10,424 bases of DNA from NCBI GenBank assembly GCA_945787265.1, contig CALZHS010000078.1, forward strand, positions 1 through 10,424, given 5' to 3'. The position numbers were made by a program, and so were the translations under genes. Numbering within the stretch: the stretch's first letter is position 1; the number at the start of each line of letters is the position of its first letter. This DNA comes from an uncultured Gammaproteobacteria bacterium. GTDB taxonomy: Bacteria; Pseudomonadota; Gammaproteobacteria; GCA-001735895. The notes below the pieces were generated by a model. It worked only from the letters and a program-made list of their open reading frames with translations. It was not told where the DNA came from and ran no database searches. Below are positions 1-5,863 of the stretch, in pieces.

Positions 1-747
1 CCGCCGTTAGTCATAGATGCCGATGCAGATTATCCGACGCTTGGGCTTTATGATGACTTCTGGTTTGCGATCTATCCGCGCCAGGGTGGCCGTGCCCCGG
101 AACTCGATAATCTCGACCATTTACACCTGCTGGGCCGTTTCATCGGCCGTATTCATGCTGTCGGGCAGGCATTTCCTTTTCAGCACCGCATCAGGATGTC
201 GGTAGATCGAGCCGGCGAAAATGTGAACTATCTGCTCGACGCTGGCTTTATTCCTTCAGACCTGGATGCTGCGTATCGCGCGATTACCAGCGAGATCCTG
301 GCGGCTATCGAGGCACGCCGGCCGGATGTCAATCCCTACCGGCAAATCTCGCTGCACGGTGACTGCCACAGCGGTAATGTCCTGTGGCGCGATGACTGTC
401 CGCATTTTGTCGATTTTGACGACGCTACTACGGGACCCGCAATCCAGGATCTCTGGATGCTGTTATCCGGGGACATTGCCAACCAGCAGCGTCAGCTGCT
501 GGAGATCATCGAGGGTTACGAAATGTTTCAGCCTTTTGACCTTCGCGAACTCAAGCTGATTGAGCCGTTACGCGCGATGCGCGTGCTCTACTTCAGCGCC
601 TGGTTGGCGCGGCGCTGGGACGACCCGGCTTTTCCGCTCGCCTTCCCCTGGTTTAACACCGAGCGCTACTGGTCGGAATACATACTCGAGCTCAAGGAAT
701 TACTGACCGGTTTGCAGCAGCCACCGATTACGATGCCCGAGGTATAG
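1..747 (+). CDS. srkA: Stress response kinase A (SrkA/RdoA/YihE), 5'-truncated by window edge
   Basis: This cytoplasmic protein kinase has an aminoglycoside-phosphotransferase-like fold. In E. coli it acts in envelope and oxidative stress responses. The frame is open from base 1 without a start, so about 80 N-terminal residues, including the ATP-binding lobe, lie outside the window; 248 codons are visible. The catalytic loop reads LHGDCHSGNVLWRD, with the catalytic Asp in HGD and the metal-binding Asn in GN. The metal motif is FVDFDDATTGPAIQDLWMLL, corresponding to the DxD of the family. The C-terminal IEPLRAMRVLYFSAWLARRW and DPAFP..FPW stretches match the E. coli protein from memory almost word for word. 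An ATG at 196 is internal and not the true start, because the upstream residues (FWFAIYP, GRFIGRIHAVG) already match the family. In E. coli srkA precedes dsbA, which is not the case here. Stop TAG at 745-747. The identification is firm. Confidence 0.93.
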   Translation, partial: PPLVIDADADYPTLGLYDDFWFAIYPRQGGRAPELDNLDHLHLLGRFIGRIHAVGQAFPFQHRIRMSVDRAGENVNYLLDAGFIPSDLDAAYRAITSEILAAIEARRPDVNPYRQISLHGDCHSGNVLWRDDCPHFVDFDDATTGPAIQDLWMLLSGDIANQQRQLLEIIEGYEMFQPFDLRELKLIEPLRAMRVLYFSAWLARRWDDPAFPLAFPWFNTERYWSEYILELKELLTGLQQPPITMPEV

Positions 748-756
748 ATTTAGCGC

Positions 757-780
757 AAAAAAAAGGCCTCCGAAGAGGCC
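757..780 (-). terminator. Intrinsic terminator facing the minus strand, with cUUCGg tetraloop
   Basis: Read on the minus strand, the sequence is a 6-bp stem GGCCTC/GAGGCC closed by a TTCG loop (the very stable C(UUCG)G tetraloop), immediately followed by eight T. On the plus strand the same hairpin is preceded by A8 and followed by CGCAAATATT, so it lacks a U-tract for srkA transcripts. It is therefore a textbook Rho-independent terminator for leftward transcription only. No minus-strand protein gene ends here, which makes the transcript it terminates unknown. A second small inverted repeat, CGCAA/TTGCG (781-793), abuts the stem on its 5' side in the minus orientation. Confidence 0.85.
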
Positions 781-905
781 CGCAAATATTGCGCGATTAA
801 ATTGTAAGTCACTGAGACTTGCTCATCCTGAACAATCTCAACTGAGGTCGGGGTGTGTCGGTAATATTGCGAACAAACGCCAGACCCGAGGTCTTAACCA
901 AACCA
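757..905 (-). ncRNA. Candidate small RNA ending at the leftward terminator; 5' end uncertain
   Basis: This is inferred from the orphan leftward terminator at 757-780 together with the lack of any convincing minus-strand ORF upstream of it. The minus-strand transcript would contain several self-complementary pieces. These are AGACC-TCG-GGTCT (882-894), a possible TGAGA/TCTCA pairing around 813-840, and CGCAA/TTGCG (781-793) just before the terminator stem. I could not recognise a known family: it does not read like 6S RNA, RsmY/Z/CsrB (too few GGA motifs), Spot 42 or tmRNA. No strong sigma70 promoter could be fixed, so the right-hand boundary (about 905) is a guess. The candidate rests mainly on the terminator. 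Confidence 0.3.
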
Positions 906-923
906 AAAAATCTCTAATTAACG

Positions 924-946
924 GCGAATAATGAGACATTATTCGC
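924..946. promoter_or_regulatory. Perfect 10-bp inverted repeat, operator-like
   Basis: GCGAATAATG and CATTATTCGC form perfect 10-bp arms separated by AGA, giving a 23-bp AT-rich dyad. It lies between srkA and the Nudix gene, about 140 bp upstream of the Nudix start and just upstream of the putative 5' end of the leftward small RNA. The spacing of half-sites by about two helical turns suits a dimeric repressor. The core TAATG...CATTA is faintly Fur-like, but the spacing does not fit the 19-bp Fur consensus, so no regulator is assigned. A hairpin in RNA is the alternative. Confidence 0.45.
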
Positions 947-974
947 AATAATTAAGCGATTTTGTTACTTAACG

Positions 975-1022
975 CCTGCAAGTATCACCTGAAATTGCAG
1001 GTAAAACATCACCCAAATGGGT
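975..1022. promoter_or_regulatory. Cluster of short inverted repeats upstream of the Nudix gene
   Basis: CCTGCAA (975-981) and TTGCAGG (995-1001) are perfect 7-bp arms around a 13-nt spacer. Nested in them are ACCTG (987-991) and CAGGT (998-1002). A third dyad, ACCCA-AA-TGGGT (1011-1022), follows. Together they fill the leader just before the two possible Nudix starts (GTG 1038, ATG 1089). They could be operator half-sites or alternative hairpins in the Nudix mRNA leader. No T-tract follows, so none of them is a terminator. I see no clear -35/-10 pair in this stretch. Confidence 0.3.
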
Positions 1023-1088
1023 TAAATTGGCGCATTTGTGGCATATTTGCAAACCAGTCTCGAAGACAACGATCCAGGCTCCAGTTCC

Positions 1089-1760
1089 ATGCGTTCGACC
1101 TTTAAATTCGATCAATCCCTGCGTGACTTGATTTCGCTCAATCTAGGTCGGCATGACGTCGCCGAGATCGATCGATCTGACCGTAAACATGCTGCGGTTG
1201 CCTTTACCCTGGTCGATTGCAGCCAACCGGCCAACATTGCCAATATTCCGTATCTGGCCGACCAGTTCGAGCAGGCTGCTTTCATCCTGACGACCCGTGC
1301 GGCGAGGCTTTCCAGCCATGCCGGTCAGCGCGCCTATCCGGGAGGCAGGCTGGATCCGGGCGAGACGGTCGAGCAGGCCGCGTTGCGTGAACTCGAGGAG
1401 GAGGTCGGATTAAGGCTGGATGTGAGTAATGTGCTGGGCCGTCTGGATGATTACCCGACCCGTTCGGGCTTTGTTATTACCCCGGTCGTGATTTGGGGAG
1501 GAGTTAATCTGGATTTGGCGCCTAATCCCGGAGAAGTTGCCGAGATACATCGTATCCCGCTCGCTGAACTGTTGCGTGAAGACGTTCCAATCCTTGATTC
1601 GATCGCTGAAAGCGAGCATCCAGTGCTTAAAATGCCGTTGGGTGACGAATGGTTTGCGGCCCCCAGTGCCGCGATAGCCTACCAGTTTCGCGAGGTTGCA
1701 TTGCTGGGTAAAAGTACCCGCGTGGGACACTACGAGCAGCCTTATTTTGCCTGGAGCTGA
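1089..1760 (+). CDS. Nudix hydrolase, CoA pyrophosphatase type (NudL/YeaB-like)
   Basis: It likely hydrolyses coenzyme A or acyl-CoA to 3',5'-ADP and (acyl)phosphopantetheine in the cytoplasm. The Nudix box is intact at residues about 86-108 (GRLDPGETVEQAALRELEEE followed by VGL), matching Gx5Ex7REUxEExGU. Immediately before it stands the CoA-family signature LTTRAARLSSHAGQRAYPGG, where the usual F of FPGG is Y. The C-terminal part ends HYEQPYFAW, typical of the family. The start is chosen at ATG 1089 (223 aa), because homologous sequence begins near the STFKFDQSLRDL segment. GTG 1038 would add 17 low-complexity residues (240 aa) and also lacks a clear ribosome-binding site, so the start is uncertain. 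The M23 gene follows 66 bp downstream on the same strand and could be co-transcribed. Function is assigned from motifs; other nucleotide diphosphate substrates are possible. Confidence 0.85.
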   Translation: MRSTFKFDQSLRDLISLNLGRHDVAEIDRSDRKHAAVAFTLVDCSQPANIANIPYLADQFEQAAFILTTRAARLSSHAGQRAYPGGRLDPGETVEQAALRELEEEVGLRLDVSNVLGRLDDYPTRSGFVITPVVIWGGVNLDLAPNPGEVAEIHRIPLAELLREDVPILDSIAESEHPVLKMPLGDEWFAAPSAAIAYQFREVALLGKSTRVGHYEQPYFAWS

Positions 1761-1770
1761 AATCCATGAT

Positions 1771-1800
1771 GTCATCCTCCTCGCTTAGGTGTCATCCCCA
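1771..1800. repeat. Degenerate fragment of the 20-bp GTCATCC-type repeat
   Basis: GTCATCC occurs at 1771 and again at 1791, exactly 20 bp apart, in the short gap between the Nudix and M23 genes. Read on the minus strand this is GGATGAC with a 20-bp period, the same core and period as the larger array at 5771-5860. It looks like a decayed second copy of the same genomic repeat family; two short units alone could be chance. Confidence 0.35.
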
Positions 1801-1826
1801 CCGTATCGTATTGACGAGGGTCATCG

Positions 1827-2489
1827 ATGAGCTTTGCTGATTTCATAAAAGACAACCGCGATCGGTTTGCGCCCATGTTTGACCCGGTGTTAACCACTGA
1901 AAACACCGTTTACATGGAGCTGTCATCAACCAACAATGCCTTCGAAGGATTATCCGCAGCCGAAATCGACAGGACGGTATTCCAGGGGATCGACGATGCC
2001 GGCGCTATTGCCGGTGTTGGCGGTTACCTGGAAACTCGCACCGTCTACCGCGATACCGAACTGTTCCGGGGAGACGAGGATCGCTGTGTCCATATTGGTG
2101 TCGATGTGTTTATGCCTGCGGGAACGCCGATATATGCCCCGCTAGCCGGGGAGGTACACAGTTTCGCTAACCGCCAGGTGAGCGGTGATTACGGCCCGGT
2201 CATTATCCTGCGGCATCGGCTTGCTGATTTTGAGTTTCATAGCCTTTACGGTCACCTCGCGCTAGCATCGCTGGAGGGTCTCTACGACGGAAAGCCTGTT
2301 GCCATCGGTGAAAAAATTGCCGAAATCGGGGCGCGACCGGTGAATGGCAACTGGACCCCGCACCTGCATTTTCAGCTAATCCAGGATATGCAGGATTATC
2401 ACGGCGACTATCCCGGAGTCGTGCGCCCGGCCGATCTCGATTTCTTTAAACGCAATTGCCCGGATCCTTCAGCACTGATAGTCGGATAA
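1827..2489 (+). CDS. M23-family (LytM/DD-endopeptidase-like) metallopeptidase domain protein without signal peptide
   Basis: The M23 peptidase fold spans residues about 85-185 of 220. The zinc and catalytic residues are present: HIGVD gives H89 and D93 (HxxxD), YGHL gives H143, and PHLHF gives H179 and H181 (HxH). The APLAGEV and IAEIGARP strands are also typical. Family members usually cut peptidoglycan cross-links in the periplasm, but here the N-terminus (MSFADFIKDNRDRF) is charged. There is no hydrophobic signal or membrane anchor, so the protein is predicted to stay cytoplasmic. Stand-alone or fused leaderless M23 domains occur beside APH-like kinases and class III aminotransferases, where the substrate is unclear. 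An upstream GACGAGGG, 6 nt from the ATG, supports this start. It lies 66 bp after the Nudix gene and ends 2 bp from the convergent transporter stop. Fold is confident; peptidoglycan cleavage is not. Confidence 0.82.
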   Translation: MSFADFIKDNRDRFAPMFDPVLTTENTVYMELSSTNNAFEGLSAAEIDRTVFQGIDDAGAIAGVGGYLETRTVYRDTELFRGDEDRCVHIGVDVFMPAGTPIYAPLAGEVHSFANRQVSGDYGPVIILRHRLADFEFHSLYGHLALASLEGLYDGKPVAIGEKIAEIGARPVNGNWTPHLHFQLIQDMQDYHGDYPGVVRPADLDFFKRNCPDPSALIVG

Positions 2490-2491
2490 GG

Positions 2492-3763
2492 TCACGGAAA
2501 AGCTTGCGCAACAATCTGTAACCAAAACGCGCCGATGATTGCCATCACGATCGCGTAAGGCCAGTTCCAGAATGCGAGTTTCCAGCTCGGAATGCCGTAG
2601 CGGCCCTGAAATATCAGGGTGGTGCCGGACAGGGGATTTGAACAGGTACCGAGATGCCAGGCGAACAGAAAGGTTGCCGCGAGCAGGTTCGGATCGGGAT
2701 TCAGCGACATAATCATCGGTGCAAAGCTCGAAATCATGATTATCGGGTGAATCCCGCAGAACGAGCACAGCAACATGATGGCCAGTACTTCAGCGGCGGT
2801 AATGGCATCGAACTGGTTGAAGGGATTTTCAAACACACCGTAAATGATCAGTGCCGAGATGCCCCCGGCGAGCACCCCCGCCGCGAGGAACAGGCACAAT
2901 TCGTTGACGATCCTGGGCAGGCCATTCATCACATGAGCGTTAAGTCGGTCGATCGATCCGTGCATGCCATGGCGCAGGATGAGCACCGCGCAGGTTACCA
3001 GTAGCGCGCTGATCGCAATCAGCACCAGGATCGGGGTCGTTGGTAGCAGTTGCGACATCAGCACCACGGTAATGATCAGGATCGCCGGAACCTTAAGTGC
3101 GCTGAGGTGGGTCGGGTAACCGACAAAGGCTTCCACTTCCTCGGGATAACGGATGCGGGCTTCGAGATAAACGCCGATAAAGCCAATCAGCATAAACGGA
3201 AATCCGGCAACGATGATCCAGGGCAGACTCGCATCGCTGACATAGGTCAACACCACGGCCATGGCGGCGAAGAAGGGTGACCAGCTCGATACACCACAGA
3301 AGATCCGGGTAAAGGTCTGACTGCTGAAGCGCCCCAGCGGGTGCCTGCGATGGATACGATCGGAAATCAGGATCGGTGCCGAAATGTTGATAATCGAACT
3401 CGAGACGCTGAGCCCGAAAATCGTTTGCAGAAAAGCTTTTTTGCCAATCGGCAAGCTCTCCTCCTGCTCGGTTTCGGGTATCACCACCAGGCGCAGGAAA
3501 CCAACTGCCGCGATCATCGTCATCAGGCCTGTATTAGCGCTGATCAATGCATTGGTATCAACGACAACCGCATGCTGCAGGGCATACACGATCATTGCAA
3601 TGCCGATTAGCAGGATCAGCGAAACCTGGACTTTGAGCACGCGCGAAGTATCGGCAAACAATAACAACGCTGCCAGCCAGGCCGCAATGCCGGCGATCCA
3701 CAGGGCATTGGTAGTAGAATCGAGGATATGTAATCCCGCCAGGATCGTGATAACGACCATCAA
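2492..3763 (-). CDS. Polytopic inner-membrane transporter, family uncertain (ion-transporter-superfamily-like)
   Basis: This is a protein of at least 423 residues with about 12 hydrophobic segments spread along its length, so it is an integral inner-membrane permease. Between helices lie polar signature-like stretches: ISAPILISDRIHRRHPLGRF with SSWSPFFAAMA around residues 130-165, and WHLGTCSNPLSGTTLIFQGR near residues 370-390. The paired NP/SP turns within hydrophobic context resemble anion or organic-acid permeases of the ion transporter superfamily, but I cannot name the family or substrate. The start is problematic. TTG 3763 and ATG 3760 cut into the first membrane helix, while the frame stays open upstream to a stop near 3860 and encodes a credible cytoplasmic tail (KINESDQPIRQKTAGILILL) with no ATG, GTG or TTG. 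The gene is divergent from the cyclase gene and convergent with the M23 gene. Confidence 0.7.
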   Translation of the reverse strand: MMVVITILAGLHILDSTTNALWIAGIAAWLAALLLFADTSRVLKVQVSLILLIGIAMIVYALQHAVVVDTNALISANTGLMTMIAAVGFLRLVVIPETEQEESLPIGKKAFLQTIFGLSVSSSIINISAPILISDRIHRRHPLGRFSSQTFTRIFCGVSSWSPFFAAMAVVLTYVSDASLPWIIVAGFPFMLIGFIGVYLEARIRYPEEVEAFVGYPTHLSALKVPAILIITVVLMSQLLPTTPILVLIAISALLVTCAVLILRHGMHGSIDRLNAHVMNGLPRIVNELCLFLAAGVLAGGISALIIYGVFENPFNQFDAITAAEVLAIMLLCSFCGIHPIIMISSFAPMIMSLNPDPNLLAATFLFAWHLGTCSNPLSGTTLIFQGRYGIPSWKLAFWNWPYAIVMAIIGAFWLQIVAQAFP

Positions 3764-3891
3764 CAGAATCAGTATTCCAGCTGTTTTTTGGCGGATGGGT
3801 TGGTCCGATTCGTTAATCTTGGTTCCAGGATTGATAATGAATTTAGCGCCAATATTACTCTAAACCTGATGCAGGCATTAACCGTTTTGGC

Positions 3892-3919
3892 TGGACTTCG
3901 GTCAACTGCTCTTTATACT
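3892..3919 (+). promoter_or_regulatory. Putative sigma70 promoter of the cyclase gene
   Basis: TGGACT (3892-3897) and TATACT (3914-3919) are separated by 16 bp and would start transcription near 3926, about 37 nt before the preferred ATG at 3963. The -10 matches five of six consensus bases, the -35 four of six. The promoter sits in the roughly 200-bp divergent region 3764-3962 shared with the leftward transporter gene. Confidence 0.4.
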
Positions 3920-3943
3920 GATTTTCGATACTAATAGAGCAGT
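3905..3943. promoter_or_regulatory. 8-bp inverted repeat straddling the cyclase promoter -10 and start site
   Basis: ACTGCTCT (3905-3912) and AGAGCAGT (3936-3943) are perfect reverse complements, 31 bp centre to centre (about three helical turns). They flank the putative -10 (3914-3919) and transcription start. This is the geometry expected of a repressor that loops over or occludes RNA polymerase. The second arm lies in the 5' leader, so an RNA hairpin is the alternative. The regulator is unknown. Confidence 0.35.
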
Positions 3944-3962
3944 CGTGATTTCAGGGAAGTCG

Positions 3963-5723
3963 ATGCCATCCGAGCCACTCAATCGTAAACTTACCGCGAT
4001 TCTATACACCGATGTTGCCGGTTATTCGCGTCTGACCGGTGGTGACGAGGAGGGCACCCACCGCCGGGTGATGGAGGTGCTGGATTATGCCAGCCAGCAG
4101 ATATCGGATGCAGGCGGCAAGGTTTTACGCTATGCCGGCGATGCGATACTGGCAGAGTTTTCCAGCGCGGTCAGTGCCGTCAACGCGGCCATGGATATCC
4201 AGCGTGAGATGGCCAGGAAAAATCAGCAGGTCGCCGACGATAAGAAAGTGCAGATTCGTATCGGCATCAATATTGGCGATGTGATCGAAGACAGGGGGGA
4301 AGTATTTGGCGACGGTGTCAATCTCGCGGCCCGGCTCGAGGCGGCGGCGCCCGAGGGCGGTATCTGTATATCGGGTTCCGTGCACGAACAGGTCATTGGC
4401 AAGCTCAAGGAGAATTTTACTGATGATGGCGAGGAGCAGTTCAAAAATATCAGTCGACCGGTCCACGTATACCGGTGGATACCGGCACAGGATTCGAGCG
4501 TGAGCCTCGGCAATCCGGCAAAGCGCGGCTCGGAGAAACCCTCGATTGCAGTGTTGGCACTGACCAATATGAGCAACGATCCCGATCAGGACTTTATCGG
4601 TGACGGCATCACCGAGGATTTGATCACCGCCCTGTCCAAGATCCGTTCGTTCAAGGTGATCTCGCGCGAAAGCACCTTCTCCTACAAGGGGACTGCAATT
4701 GACGTACGCCAGGTAGCCAGTGAACTTGGCGTTCGCTTCGTGCTCGAAGGCAGCGTGCGCAAGGCAGGTAACCGGGTGCGCGTAACCGTGCAGCTCATCG
4801 ATGCCGAAACCGGGCACCACGTCTGGGCCGAACGCTATGACCGCGAGATGGAGGACATCTTCGATCTGCAGGATGAAATGGTGCGCGTCATTGCCTCGGC
4901 GCTCGAGCCCGAGTTGAGCGCATTTGAGCGCGAACGGGCGGTTAGCAAGTCGCCTGAAAATCTCGATGCCTGGGAGCTGTACCAGCGGGCCTTGTGGTAC
5001 ATGTGGACATTCGAGGAGGAAAATATTCGCACCGCACTGGAGTTGTTTGAACAGTCTTCCGCGGCAGACCCTAAATTTGCCCCGGCCTATGCTTACTATG
5101 CCTATTGTTGCTATCAGTTCGTAATCCTGGGCCTTGCAGAAAACCCGGATGCATATTTACAGGAAGGCCTGGAATCTGCGAAGAAGGCATTGCAATGCGA
5201 TGACAGGGATGCGATATCTTATTTTGCGATCGGCCGCATTCACATGATGCTGGGCGATCATGACGCATCGATCGCGGCACTGCGAAAATCGATCGAATTA
5301 AATCCCTGTTTTGCCCAGGCTTATCATGGACTTGGCTTTGCGCTGTCGCTCGCGGGTGAACTCGAGGAGTCCAAGCTCACCACCAGGCAGGCGGTTACGA
5401 TGAGCCCGCGCGATCCGATGATGTGGGCATTTACGGTGGTGCATGCGCTTACCTACATCCTTAGCCAGGAATACGAAACCGCACTGGAATGGGCCAATCG
5501 TACCCTGCAGATTCCAAACGCAACCGGGTACTGGCCGCACGCCGTCAAGGCTTCCGCGTTAGCCAATCTCGGACGCATCGATGAGGCGAAACAGTCCTTT
5601 GCTCTCGCACTGGAAGCCAAATCCGACCTGTCGATTGATTTTCTGCAAAAAAACATGCCGACCAAGCACGCTGGAGGACTGGATCCCTATCTCGATGGAT
5701 TGAGACAATGCGGTCTCGAATAA
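3963..5723 (+). CDS. Class III adenylate/guanylate cyclase with TolB/FlgO-like and TPR regions
   Basis: It is a soluble cyclic-nucleotide synthase of 586 aa. The cyclase homology domain covers residues about 8-172. Metal-binding Asp are D17 (ILYTDVAGYSR) and D60 (YAGDAILAEF). The transition-state pair N120/R124 sits in FGDGVNLAARLE, and GGICISGSVHEQV is the usual end strand. Residues about 192-318 (PSIAVLALTNMS, FIGDGITEDL, GVRFVLEGSVRK, HVWAERYDR) form the TolB-N/FlgO-like module commonly found behind such cyclases. The remainder is helical TPR-like repeats (e.g. 417-450, 451-484, 525-553). No signal peptide or membrane helix is seen. By eye alignment, the purine-specifying Lys and Asp positions are R56 and E113, so ATP versus GTP preference is uncertain. 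ATG 3963 is preferred over GTG 3945 because AGGGAAG lies directly upstream at proper spacing. It is convergent with the kinase gene across a repeat spacer. Confidence 0.9.
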   Translation: MPSEPLNRKLTAILYTDVAGYSRLTGGDEEGTHRRVMEVLDYASQQISDAGGKVLRYAGDAILAEFSSAVSAVNAAMDIQREMARKNQQVADDKKVQIRIGINIGDVIEDRGEVFGDGVNLAARLEAAAPEGGICISGSVHEQVIGKLKENFTDDGEEQFKNISRPVHVYRWIPAQDSSVSLGNPAKRGSEKPSIAVLALTNMSNDPDQDFIGDGITEDLITALSKIRSFKVISRESTFSYKGTAIDVRQVASELGVRFVLEGSVRKAGNRVRVTVQLIDAETGHHVWAERYDREMEDIFDLQDEMVRVIASALEPELSAFERERAVSKSPENLDAWELYQRALWYMWTFEEENIRTALELFEQSSAADPKFAPAYAYYAYCCYQFVILGLAENPDAYLQEGLESAKKALQCDDRDAISYFAIGRIHMMLGDHDASIAALRKSIELNPCFAQAYHGLGFALSLAGELEESKLTTRQAVTMSPRDPMMWAFTVVHALTYILSQEYETALEWANRTLQIPNATGYWPHAVKASALANLGRIDEAKQSFALALEAKSDLSIDFLQKNMPTKHAGGLDPYLDGLRQCGLE

Positions 5724-5754
5724 CCTGCAGTTGTCGATTCAATGCAATAAGATG

Positions 5755-5780
5755 TCATCCCCGCTTTCGCGGGGATGACG
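5755..5780. repeat. REP-like perfect palindrome between convergent genes
   Basis: GTCATCCCCGC and GCGGGGATGAC are perfect 11-bp arms around a TTTC loop. This GTCATCCCCGC...GCGGGGATGAC form resembles widespread proteobacterial intergenic palindromic repeats. It lies 31 bp after the cyclase stop and forms a strong GC-rich hairpin in transcripts from either side. It could damp read-through between the two convergent genes, but it has no U-tract and is not a canonical terminator. Its right arm merges into the 20-bp direct repeat array. Confidence 0.8.
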
Positions 5781-5860
5781 TTGGGAAATGCGGGATGACA
5801 TTGGGAAATGCGCAATGACGTCAGGAAATACGGAATGGCATCAGGAAGTCTGGGGATGAT
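5771..5860. repeat. Tandem 20-bp direct repeat, 4.5 copies
   Basis: Units begin at 5771, 5791, 5811, 5831 and 5851 (half copy), exactly 20 bp each. The consensus is roughly CGGGATGACRTYRGGAAATG. Copies 1 and 2 differ at only a few positions; copies 3 and 4 diverge progressively. The array ends 4 bp before the stop codon of the leftward kinase gene. The period is two helical turns, and each unit repeats the GGATGAC arm of the adjacent palindrome, so the array probably arose from it by slippage. The unit length and lack of spacers do not fit CRISPR. Confidence 0.85.
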
Positions 5861-5863
5861 GCG

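Noticed and set aside
17..205. Small ORF at the left edge
   Set aside because: It is out of frame with the srkA coding sequence, which is open from base 1 and matches the family throughout this stretch.
765..780. Plus-strand terminator for srkA
   Set aside because: The hairpin is followed by CGCAAATATT with no T-tract on the plus strand; the T-tract exists only on the minus strand.
924..946. Fur box
   Set aside because: TAATG...CATTA resembles part of the Fur consensus, but the half-site spacing and outer bases do not fit the 19-bp box.
4125..4820. Long minus-strand open frame (231 codons) inside the cyclase gene
   Set aside because: It is antisense to the conserved cyclase and TolB-like domains. 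Its translation shows no family features and it has no ribosome-binding site I can see.
5771..5860. Regular 20-bp repeats considered as a CRISPR array
   Set aside because: Units are contiguous with no unique spacers, are only 20 bp, and degrade gradually; no cas genes are nearby.
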